Shown in pieces: positions 33,276 to 42,484 of a stretch of DNA of 52,513 bases. The notes under the pieces were generated by a model. The model saw only the letters and a program-made list of their open reading frames with translations, was not told where the DNA came from and made no database searches. The stretch comes from Chitinophaga pinensis (GTDB lineage: Bacteria; Bacteroidota; Bacteroidia; UKL13-3). The number at the start of each line of letters is the position of its first letter. The first letter of the stretch is position 1. The position numbers were made by a program, and so were the translations under genes. The stretch covers positions 1 through 52,513 of the forward strand of contig CAMAWM010000014.1 in NCBI GenBank assembly GCA_945861965.1, written 5' to 3'.

Positions 33276-34679
33276 ATGTTCGGTTTAGATACTACTTTAA
33301 CCATTCTTCTAGTGATTTGCTTGTTGGCAGCCTGTATATTTGAGTTTATCAATGGCTTTCACGATACAGCAAATGCTGTTGCAACAGTTATCTATACAAA
33401 TTCATTGCGGCCATGGGTTGCAGTAATTTGGAGTGGCATTTGGAATAGTATTGGAGTATTTGCAGGCGGAATTACCGTTGCAATCGGAATTACCAATCTT
33501 TTACCTATCGAGGTTTTAATTGATCCCAATGTTTACCATAGCGTTGCGCTTATTTTGGCTCTACTTCTTACGGCAATTATTTGGAATTTAGGGACTTGGT
33601 ATTATGGAATTCCATGTTCAAGTTCGCATACATTAGTTGGAAGCATTTTGGGTGTTGGGTTGGCATATTCATTTATTGCCGAAAAATCGGGTAGTTATGT
33701 AAACTGGGCAAAAGCTACAGATATTGGAATGAGTTTGCTTTTATCTCCACTTTTCGGATTCGGTCTTGCAGTTGTAATGATGTATATATTAAGAATACTT
33801 GTTAAAAACAGAGCCATTTTTAAATCGCCAAAAACCACCGACCCGCCACCACTTTGGATACGTACTATATTGTTACTTACATGTACAGGAGTTAGTTTTA
33901 GTCACGGTAGCAACGATGGTCAAAAAGGTGTTGGATTAGTTATGCTAATTTTAATTGCAGTTGTTCCTGGCTATTATGCAATTAATACATTAGAAAGCCC
34001 TCAATCCATTCGAAAAAATTTGGTTGGAATTGAACTTGTTACTAATAAAGTTAATCATAACTTACTTTCTATTGAAGACAGTAGCGACATGGCTAAAGTG
34101 AATAAATTATGCGCAAACATTCATTTAAAAATTGATAGTGGTGTCAACACATTAAATGAATTAAACAAAGACGAAAAATTTGCTATCAGAAAAAATATTA
34201 TTGTTATCGGAAAAACCATTAAAAAACTAACAGAGAGCAAAGATTTTCCATTAAGTACAACCGACAAAAGTGCGTTGAAAAAAGCTACTGCCGATTTAAA
34301 AGGAGTTACAGAATATGCACCGTATTGGGTAATTTTAATGATTTCCCTTTCACTTGGAATTGGAACTATGTTTGGTTGGAAAAGAATAGTAAAAACTATT
34401 GGAGAAAAAATAGGAAAACAACATTTAACCTATGCTCAAGGCGCTTCGTCCGAAATGGTTGCTATGGGTACAATAAGTTTGGCTACTTGGTTGGGATTGC
34501 CAGTAAGCACCACACAAGTTTTATCATCGGGTGTTGCCGGAAGCATGGTTGCGAGCAAAGGAATTAAAAATCTTCAAGGAAAAACCATTGCCAACATTGC
34601 ATTAGCATGGATTCTTACATTGCCAGTTACAATACTTTTATCAGGTGGATTGTTCCTATTGTTTAGAGCAATAATGTAA
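33276..34679 (+). CDS. PiT-family inorganic phosphate transporter
   Basis: Inner-membrane low-affinity phosphate (metal-phosphate) symporter of the PiT/PHO4 family, 467 residues. The duplicated family signature is present: FEFINGFHDTANAVATVIYT (about 22-41) in the first half and FSHGSNDGQKGVGLVML (about 208-224) in the second. About ten hydrophobic segments are visible, broken by a hydrophilic central loop (about 240-345) with many Lys, Asp and Asn, a normal PiT feature. It starts downstream of its own promoter and converges on an alkaline phosphatase gene with no base between the two stop codons. Together they suggest phosphate scavenging. Confidence 0.95.
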   Translation: MFGLDTTLTILLVICLLAACIFEFINGFHDTANAVATVIYTNSLRPWVAVIWSGIWNSIGVFAGGITVAIGITNLLPIEVLIDPNVYHSVALILALLLTAIIWNLGTWYYGIPCSSSHTLVGSILGVGLAYSFIAEKSGSYVNWAKATDIGMSLLLSPLFGFGLAVVMMYILRILVKNRAIFKSPKTTDPPPLWIRTILLLTCTGVSFSHGSNDGQKGVGLVMLILIAVVPGYYAINTLESPQSIRKNLVGIELVTNKVNHNLLSIEDSSDMAKVNKLCANIHLKIDSGVNTLNELNKDEKFAIRKNIIVIGKTIKKLTESKDFPLSTTDKSALKKATADLKGVTEYAPYWVILMISLSLGIGTMFGWKRIVKTIGEKIGKQHLTYAQGASSEMVAMGTISLATWLGLPVSTTQVLSSGVAGSMVASKGIKNLQGKTIANIALAWILTLPVTILLSGGLFLLFRAIM

Positions 34680-35777
34680 TTATTTTAGGTTTAGAAGTTT
34701 TTTAAACTTAAAAAATATTTCAGTGTTTTCGTAAACTCCAGCAAATTCATTTGCACCTGGACCAAATGCAAAAACAGGAACCATAATTCCACTATGGCCT
34801 TTGGTTGAATAATTTCCAATAAATTTTTTCTTGTCTTTTGTATCCGCATTCAAAGCAAGTCCACCAGTTTCGTGATCGCTTGTAACTACAACTAATAAAT
34901 CATCTCGTTTCTGTGCTTCATCCAAAACTGCATTTATTACATCATTTAAATCAAGCAACTCAGTTTTCATGTATTCATAATTATTTTCATGTCCACCCCA
35001 ATCTATCTGACTTCCTTCAATCATCAGCATGTACCCATTTTTGTTTTTTGATAGATTTTGAATGGCATTCAACGAAGCTTGTTTTAAAAAATCGCCTCTT
35101 CCTTGAAGTATTTTTTTCATTCCATCTGCAGCTAATGTGTAAATATATTTTGATGAATTTTGCGGGATAAAATTTGAAGTTGTATCAGACGTAGTTACAA
35201 ACCCTTTTGCTTGCAATTCAGCAAATAAATTTCTTTTGTCTTTTCTATTTGTAAAATATTGCATTCCTCCACCAACAGCAATATCGCAATTGCCTTGCAG
35301 CAAAAATTCCGCAATATCTTCAGCACTTGAACGTGATGCTGCGTGAGCATAAAAACAAGCAGGTGTTGCATGTGTTATAGATGAGGTAACAACTACGCCT
35401 GTCGCCCAATTTTTTTTCTTTAGTTTCTCAAAAAGATTTTCTTTCGCTTTTTCATTTTTATCTACTCCAATAGCGCCATTATACGTTTTTTCACCGATGC
35501 TAAAAACCGTTGCTCCAGCACCACTATCTGTTATGTAATTATCAGACGAATGAGTTTTCATCAATCCAATTACTGGAAATCTTTCAAAGCTTTTTCTCCC
35601 ATCAAAAATACTCATGACGCCCGATATTTGTGCCAATCCCATACCATCGCCAATTATGAAAATTACCTTTTTAGGTTTATTGCTATTTGTACTTTTCGAA
35701 TCGTATTTAAACGAATAAAAAAATATTGCTGCTATAGAAATTAATATTGAAAATTTAATAATTGAAGCTTTTTTCAT
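34680..35777 (-). CDS. Alkaline phosphatase
   Basis: PhoA-type metal-dependent phosphatase of 365 residues. A hydrophobic N-terminal segment (about 7-23) suggests export, with no clear cleavage site or lipobox, so it may stay membrane-anchored. Metal-ligand Asp is in FIIGDGMGLAQ; the nucleophile Ser is in the TDSGAGATVFSIG segment; THATPACFYAH, EGSQIDWGGHENN and TSDHETGG supply the other metal ligands, and STKGHSG carries the last His. The E. coli-like active-site Arg is not obvious from reading. The gene ends exactly next to the stop of the phosphate transporter. Role inferred: freeing phosphate from organic esters outside the cytoplasm. Confidence 0.93.
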   Translation of the reverse strand: MKKASIIKFSILISIAAIFFYSFKYDSKSTNSNKPKKVIFIIGDGMGLAQISGVMSIFDGRKSFERFPVIGLMKTHSSDNYITDSGAGATVFSIGEKTYNGAIGVDKNEKAKENLFEKLKKKNWATGVVVTSSITHATPACFYAHAASRSSAEDIAEFLLQGNCDIAVGGGMQYFTNRKDKRNLFAELQAKGFVTTSDTTSNFIPQNSSKYIYTLAADGMKKILQGRGDFLKQASLNAIQNLSKNKNGYMLMIEGSQIDWGGHENNYEYMKTELLDLNDVINAVLDEAQKRDDLLVVVTSDHETGGLALNADTKDKKKFIGNYSTKGHSGIMVPVFAFGPGANEFAGVYENTEIFFKFKKLLNLK

Positions 35778-35864
35778 AAAGCAAATTTAAAATTTAAACA
35801 CAGACCGATGAGATAATTTATTTCAGTATTGGCTTTAGAAGTTTGTTTTAAAATAGATAAACAA

Positions 35865-36968
35865 TTAAACCATTTCATAAAACTTTCCAGGCAAGGTTCG
35901 AATTATGTTTTTAAATTCAAGGTCTAATAATTTTAAAGATAAATTTCCAGAATCCATTTTCAATTCAAAACTCAGATCATCAATTCCGGCTTTTGTTTTT
36001 TGTTTGATAAATGAAATAATTTTCAACTCTTCTTCGCATAAATCTATTGGCAAAGTCTGTTGTTTTGTTTTAGTATTGTTTTTAAGCTTTAAATCCCAAT
36101 TCATCAATTCCAACAAATCGTTTGCGCATGTTATCACACTCGCTTTGTTTTGTTTGATTAAATAATTGCAGCCTTGCGAATGTTCATCACTCACTCTGCC
36201 AGGCAATGCCATAATATCTTTGTTGTACATGTTTGCAATTTCTGCTGTAATTCTGGCACCGCCTTTTATTCCAGTTTCAACTACAACTAACACATCGCAC
36301 AAGCCTGCAACTATGCGATTTCGTCTTGGAAAATTTGATGCATCAGGAATGATGCCGCTCATAAATTCAGTTAATATTCCACCTTGATTTATCATTTGTT
36401 TTGCAATTTTATCGTGACTTGCTGGATAAATTCTATCCAATCCATGTCCTAAAACACCAACTGTAGGTAAATTATTTTTCAATGCCGCTTTGTGCGAACA
36501 CACATCAATGCCTAATGCAAGTCCACTTAAAATTAATGCATTTGTTGATTGTAGCTCTTCAATCAAATTTTCAGTGAAATATTTTCCGTATTCGCTTGCT
36601 TTTCTTGTCCCCACTACAGCTACAATTTTCTCGTGATTTAAATCTGCGTTTCCTAAATAATACAATAAACATGGAGCATCCTGAATGTCTTTTAATCGTG
36701 TTGGATAATTTTTATCCAAGTAAAAAAAAGTTTTGATTTTATGTTTTTCAATAAAGTTGAGTTCTTGTTCGGCTCTATCAAAATTTTTGAAACTTGAAAT
36801 ACTATGTGCGGTAACATCGCCAATTCCAGGGATTTTCATAAGTCTGCTTTTCCCCTGCTTAAAAACATTTTCAACACCACCACAATAACTTACAATTGTT
36901 TTTGTAAGCACATCACCAATACCTGGAATTAATCCAAGTGCTATTTTATAAAGTAAATCGTTATTCAT
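35865..36968 (-). CDS. dprA: DNA-processing protein DprA
   Basis: Loads RecA onto incoming single-stranded DNA in natural transformation; 367 residues. Two helix-hairpin-helix segments at the start (LIPGIGDVLTK, KIPGIGDVTAH) are followed by the Rossmann-like domain with VVGTRKASEYG, SGLALGIDVCSHKAAL, VGVLGHGLDRIYPASH, FPRRNRIVAGLCD and GGARITAEIAN. A C-terminal winged helix (about 305-367) is present. It lies 23 nt downstream of the nucleoside phosphorylase gene, suggesting cotranscription. Other competence genes are not in the window, so transformability cannot be judged. Confidence 0.95.
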   Translation of the reverse strand: MNNDLLYKIALGLIPGIGDVLTKTIVSYCGGVENVFKQGKSRLMKIPGIGDVTAHSISSFKNFDRAEQELNFIEKHKIKTFFYLDKNYPTRLKDIQDAPCLLYYLGNADLNHEKIVAVVGTRKASEYGKYFTENLIEELQSTNALILSGLALGIDVCSHKAALKNNLPTVGVLGHGLDRIYPASHDKIAKQMINQGGILTEFMSGIIPDASNFPRRNRIVAGLCDVLVVVETGIKGGARITAEIANMYNKDIMALPGRVSDEHSQGCNYLIKQNKASVITCANDLLELMNWDLKLKNNTKTKQQTLPIDLCEEELKIISFIKQKTKAGIDDLSFELKMDSGNLSLKLLDLEFKNIIRTLPGKFYEMV

Positions 36969-36991
36969 AAAAACTGATGAGTATAAAAACT

Positions 36992-37849
36992 TTATGCAAT
37001 TATTTCTAATGTTTCAGTAATTGCTTTTTCAATTATTTTTTCTGGATTTTTTGAAAACGTATTTTTTATTCGATTTCCCAACACAGCATTTATAGAGAGG
37101 GCTTCATGCCCAAGTAATTTTGACAATCCATAGATTGCTGATGTTTCCATTTCAAAATTTGCAATGCGTTTCCCTGATATTGTAATGGCATTGAGCTTGC
37201 TAATTAAATTTTTGATAACTGATTCGGCTCTTAGTTTTCTTCCTTGTGGAGAGTAAAATCCACAACAAGTTGCGGTAATTCCTCGATAAAATTTATACCC
37301 AAATTTTTTTATTAAATTATCGGATGCGCTAACATAATAAGGATTCAAAAAATCAATGTTTAACTGTTTTTTAATTTCTGCGTCCAAAATTGTTTCACGT
37401 TCAAACTCATAAAAATTCATCAAATTATCTAGGCCTATTGCCGATTCAGACATCACAATTGTATCAATATCCAAATCGTACTGAATAGAACCACTTGTTC
37501 CAATTCGAATGATTTTTAAACTGGTTTTTTGTTCCTTTACTTCGCGTGATGTGAAATCAATATTAGCCAAGGCGTCCAATTCATTCATTACAATATCAAT
37601 ATTGTCTGATCCAATTCCGGTACTTAAAACACTAATTTTTTTATCACCTATATATCCTGTGTGAGTTAAAAACTCACGGTGATTTTTTTTAACTTCAATT
37701 TTATCAAAATGTTTTGAAACAAGTGGAACTCGTCCTTGATCGCCAACAACAATAATTGTATCAGCAATTTCATCTGGCAATAAATTCAAATGATAAATAG
37801 TTCCATTTGGATTTAGAATTAGTTCAGTTTCAGAAATTCTTTTAGTCAT
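36992..37849 (-). CDS. Nucleoside phosphorylase (PNP/UDP family)
   Basis: Cleaves a nucleoside with phosphate to the free base and ribose-1-phosphate; 285 residues. Family motifs: VVGDQGRVPLVSKHF (about 35-49), VLSTGIGSDNIDIVMNEL, IRIGTSGSIQYDL and NFEMETSAIYGLSKLLGHEA (the conserved EMET/Glu-Met pair that binds ribose). The overall pattern resembles uridine phosphorylase more than hexameric purine phosphorylase, but the base specificity cannot be settled by reading. It precedes dprA by 23 nt on the minus strand and diverges from the beta-CASP gene across 89 nt. Confidence 0.88.
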   Translation of the reverse strand: MTKRISETELILNPNGTIYHLNLLPDEIADTIIVVGDQGRVPLVSKHFDKIEVKKNHREFLTHTGYIGDKKISVLSTGIGSDNIDIVMNELDALANIDFTSREVKEQKTSLKIIRIGTSGSIQYDLDIDTIVMSESAIGLDNLMNFYEFERETILDAEIKKQLNIDFLNPYYVSASDNLIKKFGYKFYRGITATCCGFYSPQGRKLRAESVIKNLISKLNAITISGKRIANFEMETSAIYGLSKLLGHEALSINAVLGNRIKNTFSKNPEKIIEKAITETLEIIA

Positions 37850-37938
37850 AAAACATTTTCCGCAATATGAAATATAAAACAGAGAATTTCAAATCGCTTT
37901 TTTTTTAGTTTTATAAACACCATTTTGCGATACAATTT

Positions 37939-39357
37939 ATGAAAATTACTTTTTGCGGAGCCGCAAGGCAAGTTACTGGTAGCATGCATTTACTTTCATT
38001 GGATAATGGATATAAAATTTTGCTCGATTGCGGAATGGATTATGAACTAAAACGCAATCCTATCGAAACACAAAATATTTTCCCGTTTAATCCTACAGAT
38101 ATTGATGCTGTGATATTAACGCACGCGCATGTTGACCACTCTGGAAATTTACCTGCACTTGTTCAACAAGGATTTAGCGGACATATTTTTTGTACGCCTG
38201 CAACTGCCGATTTAACTGAATTTTTATTGTACGATAGCGCAAATATTCAGATGGGCAACTACAAAAAAAACTTAAATGCAGCCAAAAAAAATCGAAGACA
38301 TCTTATTCCAAAACCATTGTATGCTGCCAAACAAGTTAAAGAAACTGTGCAGCGTTTTTATACGTTAAATTTTAATTCGCCCTTTCAGTTTAATGATTTT
38401 GTTGAGATAACATTATTAGAAGCCGGACATTTACTTGGCGCTGCAAGCATTAAAATTGAATGGGGCGAAAATGGAGCGAAAAAGAGTTTAGGTTTTACAG
38501 GCGATTTGGGCAGAAAAAATAGCAAACTTGTTTGCAACCCAACTGTAATGCAAGACCTAAATTATTTAGTTGCCGAATGTACTTACGGAGGAAGAAATCA
38601 TAAGCCATCAAAAAATGCTGAAGACGAATTGTTGAGTTATGTGCTTTCAACTTGCGTTGACATTCGTGGAAGATTGGTAATACCCGCTTTTAGCGTTGGC
38701 AGAACACAATCCATCGTTTTCGCACTTCATCAATTGAAACAAAGAGGATTATTACCCGACATAAAAATATTTGTTGACAGTCCTTTGGCTTTACGAAGTA
38801 CTGGCGTTTACGAAAAACATTTAAACTTATTAAATGATGAAGCAAAAACTTTTCATTCAACACATGGAAAACTGTTTGAATTTGAAAATTTGCATTACAT
38901 TGACGGTATAAAAGCGCACGATGATCTGCTTAATTATTCCGATCCCTGCATTATTATTTCATCAGCCGGAATGGTTGAAGGAGGAAGAATTCAGGAGCAT
39001 GTTTCTAACAATATCGAAAATCCATATTCTACAATTTTGATTGCTGGTTTTTGTGCTGAAGGAACTTTAGGGCACTCTTTACTTCAAGGCAAGCAAAGTA
39101 TTTATATCAACAAAAAAGAAAAGCGCATCAAAGCAAGAATTGCTTCTACAGATGTATTCAGTTCTCATCCAGGTTCTGATGAAATTTTTGAATACATTAC
39201 AGCCACTTCAAATAAAAATAAATCAAGCGCAATTGAAACCAAAATATTTTTGGTTCATGGCGAAGAATCACAAATGAGTTTGATGCAAAATAGATTATTT
39301 GAGATTGGTTTAATGCAAGTAGAAATGCCTTATCAAGGTCAAGAATATAAATTATAA
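37939..39357 (+). CDS. Metallo-beta-lactamase/beta-CASP RNA-processing nuclease
   Basis: Zinc-dependent RNase of the CPSF73-like, beta-CASP class, 472 residues. The metal-binding box LTHAHVDHSGNLP has His62, His64, Asp66 and His67; AGHLLGAASI and FTGDLGR supply further ligands. The beta-CASP insert includes VIPAFSVGRTQSIVFALHQL and ISSAGMVEGGRI. The C-terminal RMMBL domain ends with DVFSSHPGSDEI and VHGEESQM. Bacterial members are thought to process mRNA; no target is known here. It starts 89 nt from the divergent nucleoside phosphorylase and ends 16 nt before the WD40 gene stop. Confidence 0.92.
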   Translation: MKITFCGAARQVTGSMHLLSLDNGYKILLDCGMDYELKRNPIETQNIFPFNPTDIDAVILTHAHVDHSGNLPALVQQGFSGHIFCTPATADLTEFLLYDSANIQMGNYKKNLNAAKKNRRHLIPKPLYAAKQVKETVQRFYTLNFNSPFQFNDFVEITLLEAGHLLGAASIKIEWGENGAKKSLGFTGDLGRKNSKLVCNPTVMQDLNYLVAECTYGGRNHKPSKNAEDELLSYVLSTCVDIRGRLVIPAFSVGRTQSIVFALHQLKQRGLLPDIKIFVDSPLALRSTGVYEKHLNLLNDEAKTFHSTHGKLFEFENLHYIDGIKAHDDLLNYSDPCIIISSAGMVEGGRIQEHVSNNIENPYSTILIAGFCAEGTLGHSLLQGKQSIYINKKEKRIKARIASTDVFSSHPGSDEIFEYITATSNKNKSSAIETKIFLVHGEESQMSLMQNRLFEIGLMQVEMPYQGQEYKL

Positions 39358-39373
39358 TATCAAGCCAATTTGC

Positions 39374-40474
39374 TTATTTATTTTTTACTTTTTTAATCGG
39401 AATTGAATTTAATTTTGTAGCAGAAGAATCACTTGTTTTTATTGTATTTTCAGCTTCTGATTTTGTGTTAACATCACCGTTTATTGGGTTTGCTTTTTCA
39501 AGTCCACTTTCAAATATCCGAACTCCAAAATCATTTGTGTTTCGCAACATTGGCGCAATCGCAATATGTTCCAGATTTTTGCTAATCGAAACATCGCCTA
39601 TATTATAAAATTGAGCATCTACTTTTGAAAGTAAATTTCCACTTGCAAGTTCCCAAACTTTCACACTTCCATCGTTGCATGCTGTAATGCAATATTTATT
39701 ATCTCTACTAAAAGACACAGCAGTTACTTTCCAACAATCAACTGGGAATTTGCGAATCGCTTTCCCTGTTTTTAAATCCCAAAGTCTTGCGCTTTTGTCA
39801 TTCGAACCACTCAATAAATATTTATTATCTGAACTTATTTGAATTGAATTCACAACATCTGTATGTCCTGAAAACTCCTTTTTTACTTGTCCATTTGGAA
39901 GACTGATTGCTTTTATTTGTGTCGAGGCTCCAGCTACAAACAGTATTCTTGGATCGCTGCTCATGGCAATACTATTTACTGGTGTCCCCAAATTTATAGT
40001 TTTAAATCTTTTGCTTGAATTTATTTCCCACATACAAATTTTCCCATCTTTTCCTCCCGAAAATAAATAGTTAGAAGTGGGATCAAATGTGATTGCACTT
40101 ATACTTCCTGTATGACCACCATTTGCATCTATTAATTTTCGGTGAATGTTAAAAACAGAATCGAAAACAAGTACAGAAAAATCGTTGCTGCCACTTGCCA
40201 TCATATTTCCACTTCTATTAAATTTTAAAACATTTATAGGTGATTGATGAACAGAAATTGTTTTAATTAATTCAAATGGACTTTCTGAATTGTAAACACA
40301 AATCTTTTTGTCAATACCTGCCGAAACCAAAAAATTATTTTTGGGTGAAAATGTTGCAATTGTTACATCATCATTATGTCCTGGCAATAAAAACGAATGT
40401 GTTAAAATTGTTTTTTGCGCATTTGCAAAATACACGCTGTAGGATAAAAAAACGGCAAAGAAATATTTTTTCAT
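39374..40474 (-). CDS. Secreted WD40-repeat protein
   Basis: A 366-residue exported beta-propeller. A signal peptide ends near residue 19 (YFANAQ). About seven WD40 units follow, for example GHNDDVTIATFSPKNNFLVS, GHTGSISAITFDPTSNYLFS, GHTDVVNSIQISSDNKYLLS and SNDKSARLWDLKTGKAIR; the last unit is less regular. A Thr/Ser/Lys-rich tail (about 330-366) follows. Such propellers hold protein complexes together; no enzyme activity is expected and no partner is evident from the neighbours. Confidence 0.9.
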   Translation of the reverse strand: MKKYFFAVFLSYSVYFANAQKTILTHSFLLPGHNDDVTIATFSPKNNFLVSAGIDKKICVYNSESPFELIKTISVHQSPINVLKFNRSGNMMASGSNDFSVLVFDSVFNIHRKLIDANGGHTGSISAITFDPTSNYLFSGGKDGKICMWEINSSKRFKTINLGTPVNSIAMSSDPRILFVAGASTQIKAISLPNGQVKKEFSGHTDVVNSIQISSDNKYLLSGSNDKSARLWDLKTGKAIRKFPVDCWKVTAVSFSRDNKYCITACNDGSVKVWELASGNLLSKVDAQFYNIGDVSISKNLEHIAIAPMLRNTNDFGVRIFESGLEKANPINGDVNTKSEAENTIKTSDSSATKLNSIPIKKVKNK

Positions 40475-40526
40475 GGCTCGAAAATATCTAATTAATTTAC
40501 TACCAAAAAATGCTGTGAATAACTTA

Positions 40527-41855
40527 TTATTTCATAAAAGGCAATCCCTTTAAACTTCTTCCAGCGCCTTGCATTTTGCTCATATTTTTCATCATTTTTC
40601 GCATTTCCTCAAATTGCTTTAGCAGTTGATTTACTTGTTGAATATCAGTACCGCTTCCGCTTGCAAGTCGTTTTCTTCGACTACCATTAATTATATCAGG
40701 CGTTTGTCTTTCTTTTTCAGTCATTGAATTTATGATAGCTTCAATTCCTTTAAATGAATCATCGCTTATGTCAATATCTTTTATCGCTTTTCCAACACCA
40801 GGAATCATTCCGACCAAATCTTTAATGTTTCCCATTTTTTTGATTTGTTGAATCTGGTTATAAAAATCTTGAAAAGTAAATTGGTCTTTTAATAATTTTT
40901 TCTGAATAAGAGCAGCTTCATCCTCATCAAAAACTTGCTGTGCTTTTTCAACCAAACTCACAATATCGCCCATGCCCAATATTCGCTGTGCCATTCGGTC
41001 TGGATGAAAAACATCTAAAGCATCTACTTTTTCTCCTGTACCAACAAATTTGATAGGTTTGTTTACAACGGTTTTAATTGAAAGTGCTGCTCCTCCTCTT
41101 GTATCTCCATCAAGTTTTGTAAGAATTACGCCTGTAAAATCAAGAATGTCGTTAAATGCTTTTGCAGTATTTACAGCATCTTGTCCCGTCATCGAATCAA
41201 CAACAAATAAAATCTCATGTGGATTTACAGCAGATTTTATATTGCCAATTTCTTGCATCATTTCTTCGTCAATACTTAATCGACCAGCAGTATCAATAAG
41301 TAAAACTCGGATGTCTTTATTTTTAGCCGCCTTTAATGCGTTGATTGCAATTTGAACTGGGTTTTTATTTTCAGCTTCAAAATAAACAGGCACATCTATT
41401 TGCTCGCCCAAAACTTTTAGTTGCTCAATTGCTGCAGGTCTGTAAACATCGGCTGCTGCCATCATCACTGTTTTACCTTGCTTCTTCAAAAAATTTGCAA
41501 GCTTCGCAGTATGTGTTGTTTTTCCGCTTCCTTGTAATCCTACCATTAATATTACTGTAGGATTTCCGGAATTACTCAATCCTTCTGTTTTTCCGCCAAA
41601 AAGTGTAACGAGTTCATCGTTCACAATTTTTATCATTAATTGTCCTGGCGAAACACTTTTTAAAACATTTTGACCAATTGCTTTTTCTTTTACAGTATCG
41701 GTAAATTGTTTAGCGATTTTATAATTTACATCGGCATCAATTAATGCTTTGCGAATTTCTTTTACGGTTTCTGCTATATTTAAATCTGAAATGCGGCCTT
41801 GGCCTTTCAGTGTTTTGAATGCTTTATCTAGTTTAGCGCTTAAATTTTCGAACAT
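40527..41855 (-). CDS. ffh: Signal recognition particle protein Ffh
   Basis: GTPase of the signal recognition particle, which takes nascent inner-membrane proteins to FtsY; 442 residues. The N domain covers 1-85. The G domain carries MVGLQGSGKTTHTAKLA (about 104-120), DVYRPAA, LLIDTAGRLS and VILTKLDGDTRGGAA. The M domain (about 300-442) has the RNA-binding SRRKRLASGSGTD motif and a Met-rich C-terminus (EEMRKMMKNMSKMQG). The 4.5S RNA gene is not in the window. Confidence 0.97.
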   Translation of the reverse strand: MFENLSAKLDKAFKTLKGQGRISDLNIAETVKEIRKALIDADVNYKIAKQFTDTVKEKAIGQNVLKSVSPGQLMIKIVNDELVTLFGGKTEGLSNSGNPTVILMVGLQGSGKTTHTAKLANFLKKQGKTVMMAAADVYRPAAIEQLKVLGEQIDVPVYFEAENKNPVQIAINALKAAKNKDIRVLLIDTAGRLSIDEEMMQEIGNIKSAVNPHEILFVVDSMTGQDAVNTAKAFNDILDFTGVILTKLDGDTRGGAALSIKTVVNKPIKFVGTGEKVDALDVFHPDRMAQRILGMGDIVSLVEKAQQVFDEDEAALIQKKLLKDQFTFQDFYNQIQQIKKMGNIKDLVGMIPGVGKAIKDIDISDDSFKGIEAIINSMTEKERQTPDIINGSRRKRLASGSGTDIQQVNQLLKQFEEMRKMMKNMSKMQGAGRSLKGLPFMK

Positions 41856-41942
41856 GATTTTCTAAAAAAATGGAGGCGAAGATAATAAAATTGCCTTAGA
41901 AGAGTGGCGACATTTATTCCTTATATAAAAACAAAATAATCC

Positions 41943-42389
41943 TTACCAAGATTCAAATTTCCAAACCTGAGATGTATCCACAGGAAGTTCTTGTATAAGC
42001 ACTTTGGCATGCCCTTGCATAAAAACTCCAATGTGGCGAGCAGCTCGTTCCGATAAATCAATTATTCTTTTTTTTACATATGGGCCGCGATCGTTTATAC
42101 GAACAATCACCCACCTTCCGTTGCGAGGATTTGAAACTTTTATCAAGGTATTAAAAGGCAAAGTTCTATGCGCTGCCGTCAAAAGTTTATTCGAGTATCT
42201 TTCTCCATTTGCAGTTTTTCTTCCTTCAAATTTTTGCGCATAAAAACTAGCGTAACCTTTCTGAGAAAATAAGTTTGGCAAAGTGTTTCGAAGCGAATCG
42301 CCCGATTGTGCAAATCCGTTTGTAACACAAAAAATCAAACCTAATAAAAATGATATTTTGATATACGTACTTATCATTCGTAATTGCAA
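41943..42389 (-). CDS. RlpA-like septal-ring lytic transglycosylase domain protein
   Basis: A small secreted double-psi beta-barrel protein (148 residues). A signal peptide ends near NGFAQ (residue 28). The RlpA core runs from KGYASFYAQKFEGRKTANGE through AAHRTLPFNTLIKVSNP and IVRINDRGPYVKKRIIDLS to SERAARHIG; the catalytic-type residues of RlpA (the Asp in NDRGP and the His in AAHRTLP) are kept. It has no SPOR domain, so it is the short form. A second in-frame ATG (42377) gives a more typical signal peptide start and is as likely as the ATG at 42389. It likely acts on denuded peptidoglycan strands at division, by family knowledge. Confidence 0.9.
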   Translation of the reverse strand: MQLRMISTYIKISFLLGLIFCVTNGFAQSGDSLRNTLPNLFSQKGYASFYAQKFEGRKTANGERYSNKLLTAAHRTLPFNTLIKVSNPRNGRWVIVRINDRGPYVKKRIIDLSERAARHIGVFMQGHAKVLIQELPVDTSQVWKFESW

Positions 42390-42484
42390 AGTAAATTTTA
42401 ATTGCGAATGTTTGGATATTGGTTGATAAATTGTTCAAACTTGTAAGCGTTAATATAAAATCAAAAAGCTTTCAGATTACAATT

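Noticed and set aside
37391-37406. TGTTTCACGT, identical to the left part of the ParB-binding parS palindrome
   Set aside because: The right half does not complete the palindrome (TCAAAC instead of GAAACA), and it lies inside the nucleoside phosphorylase gene.
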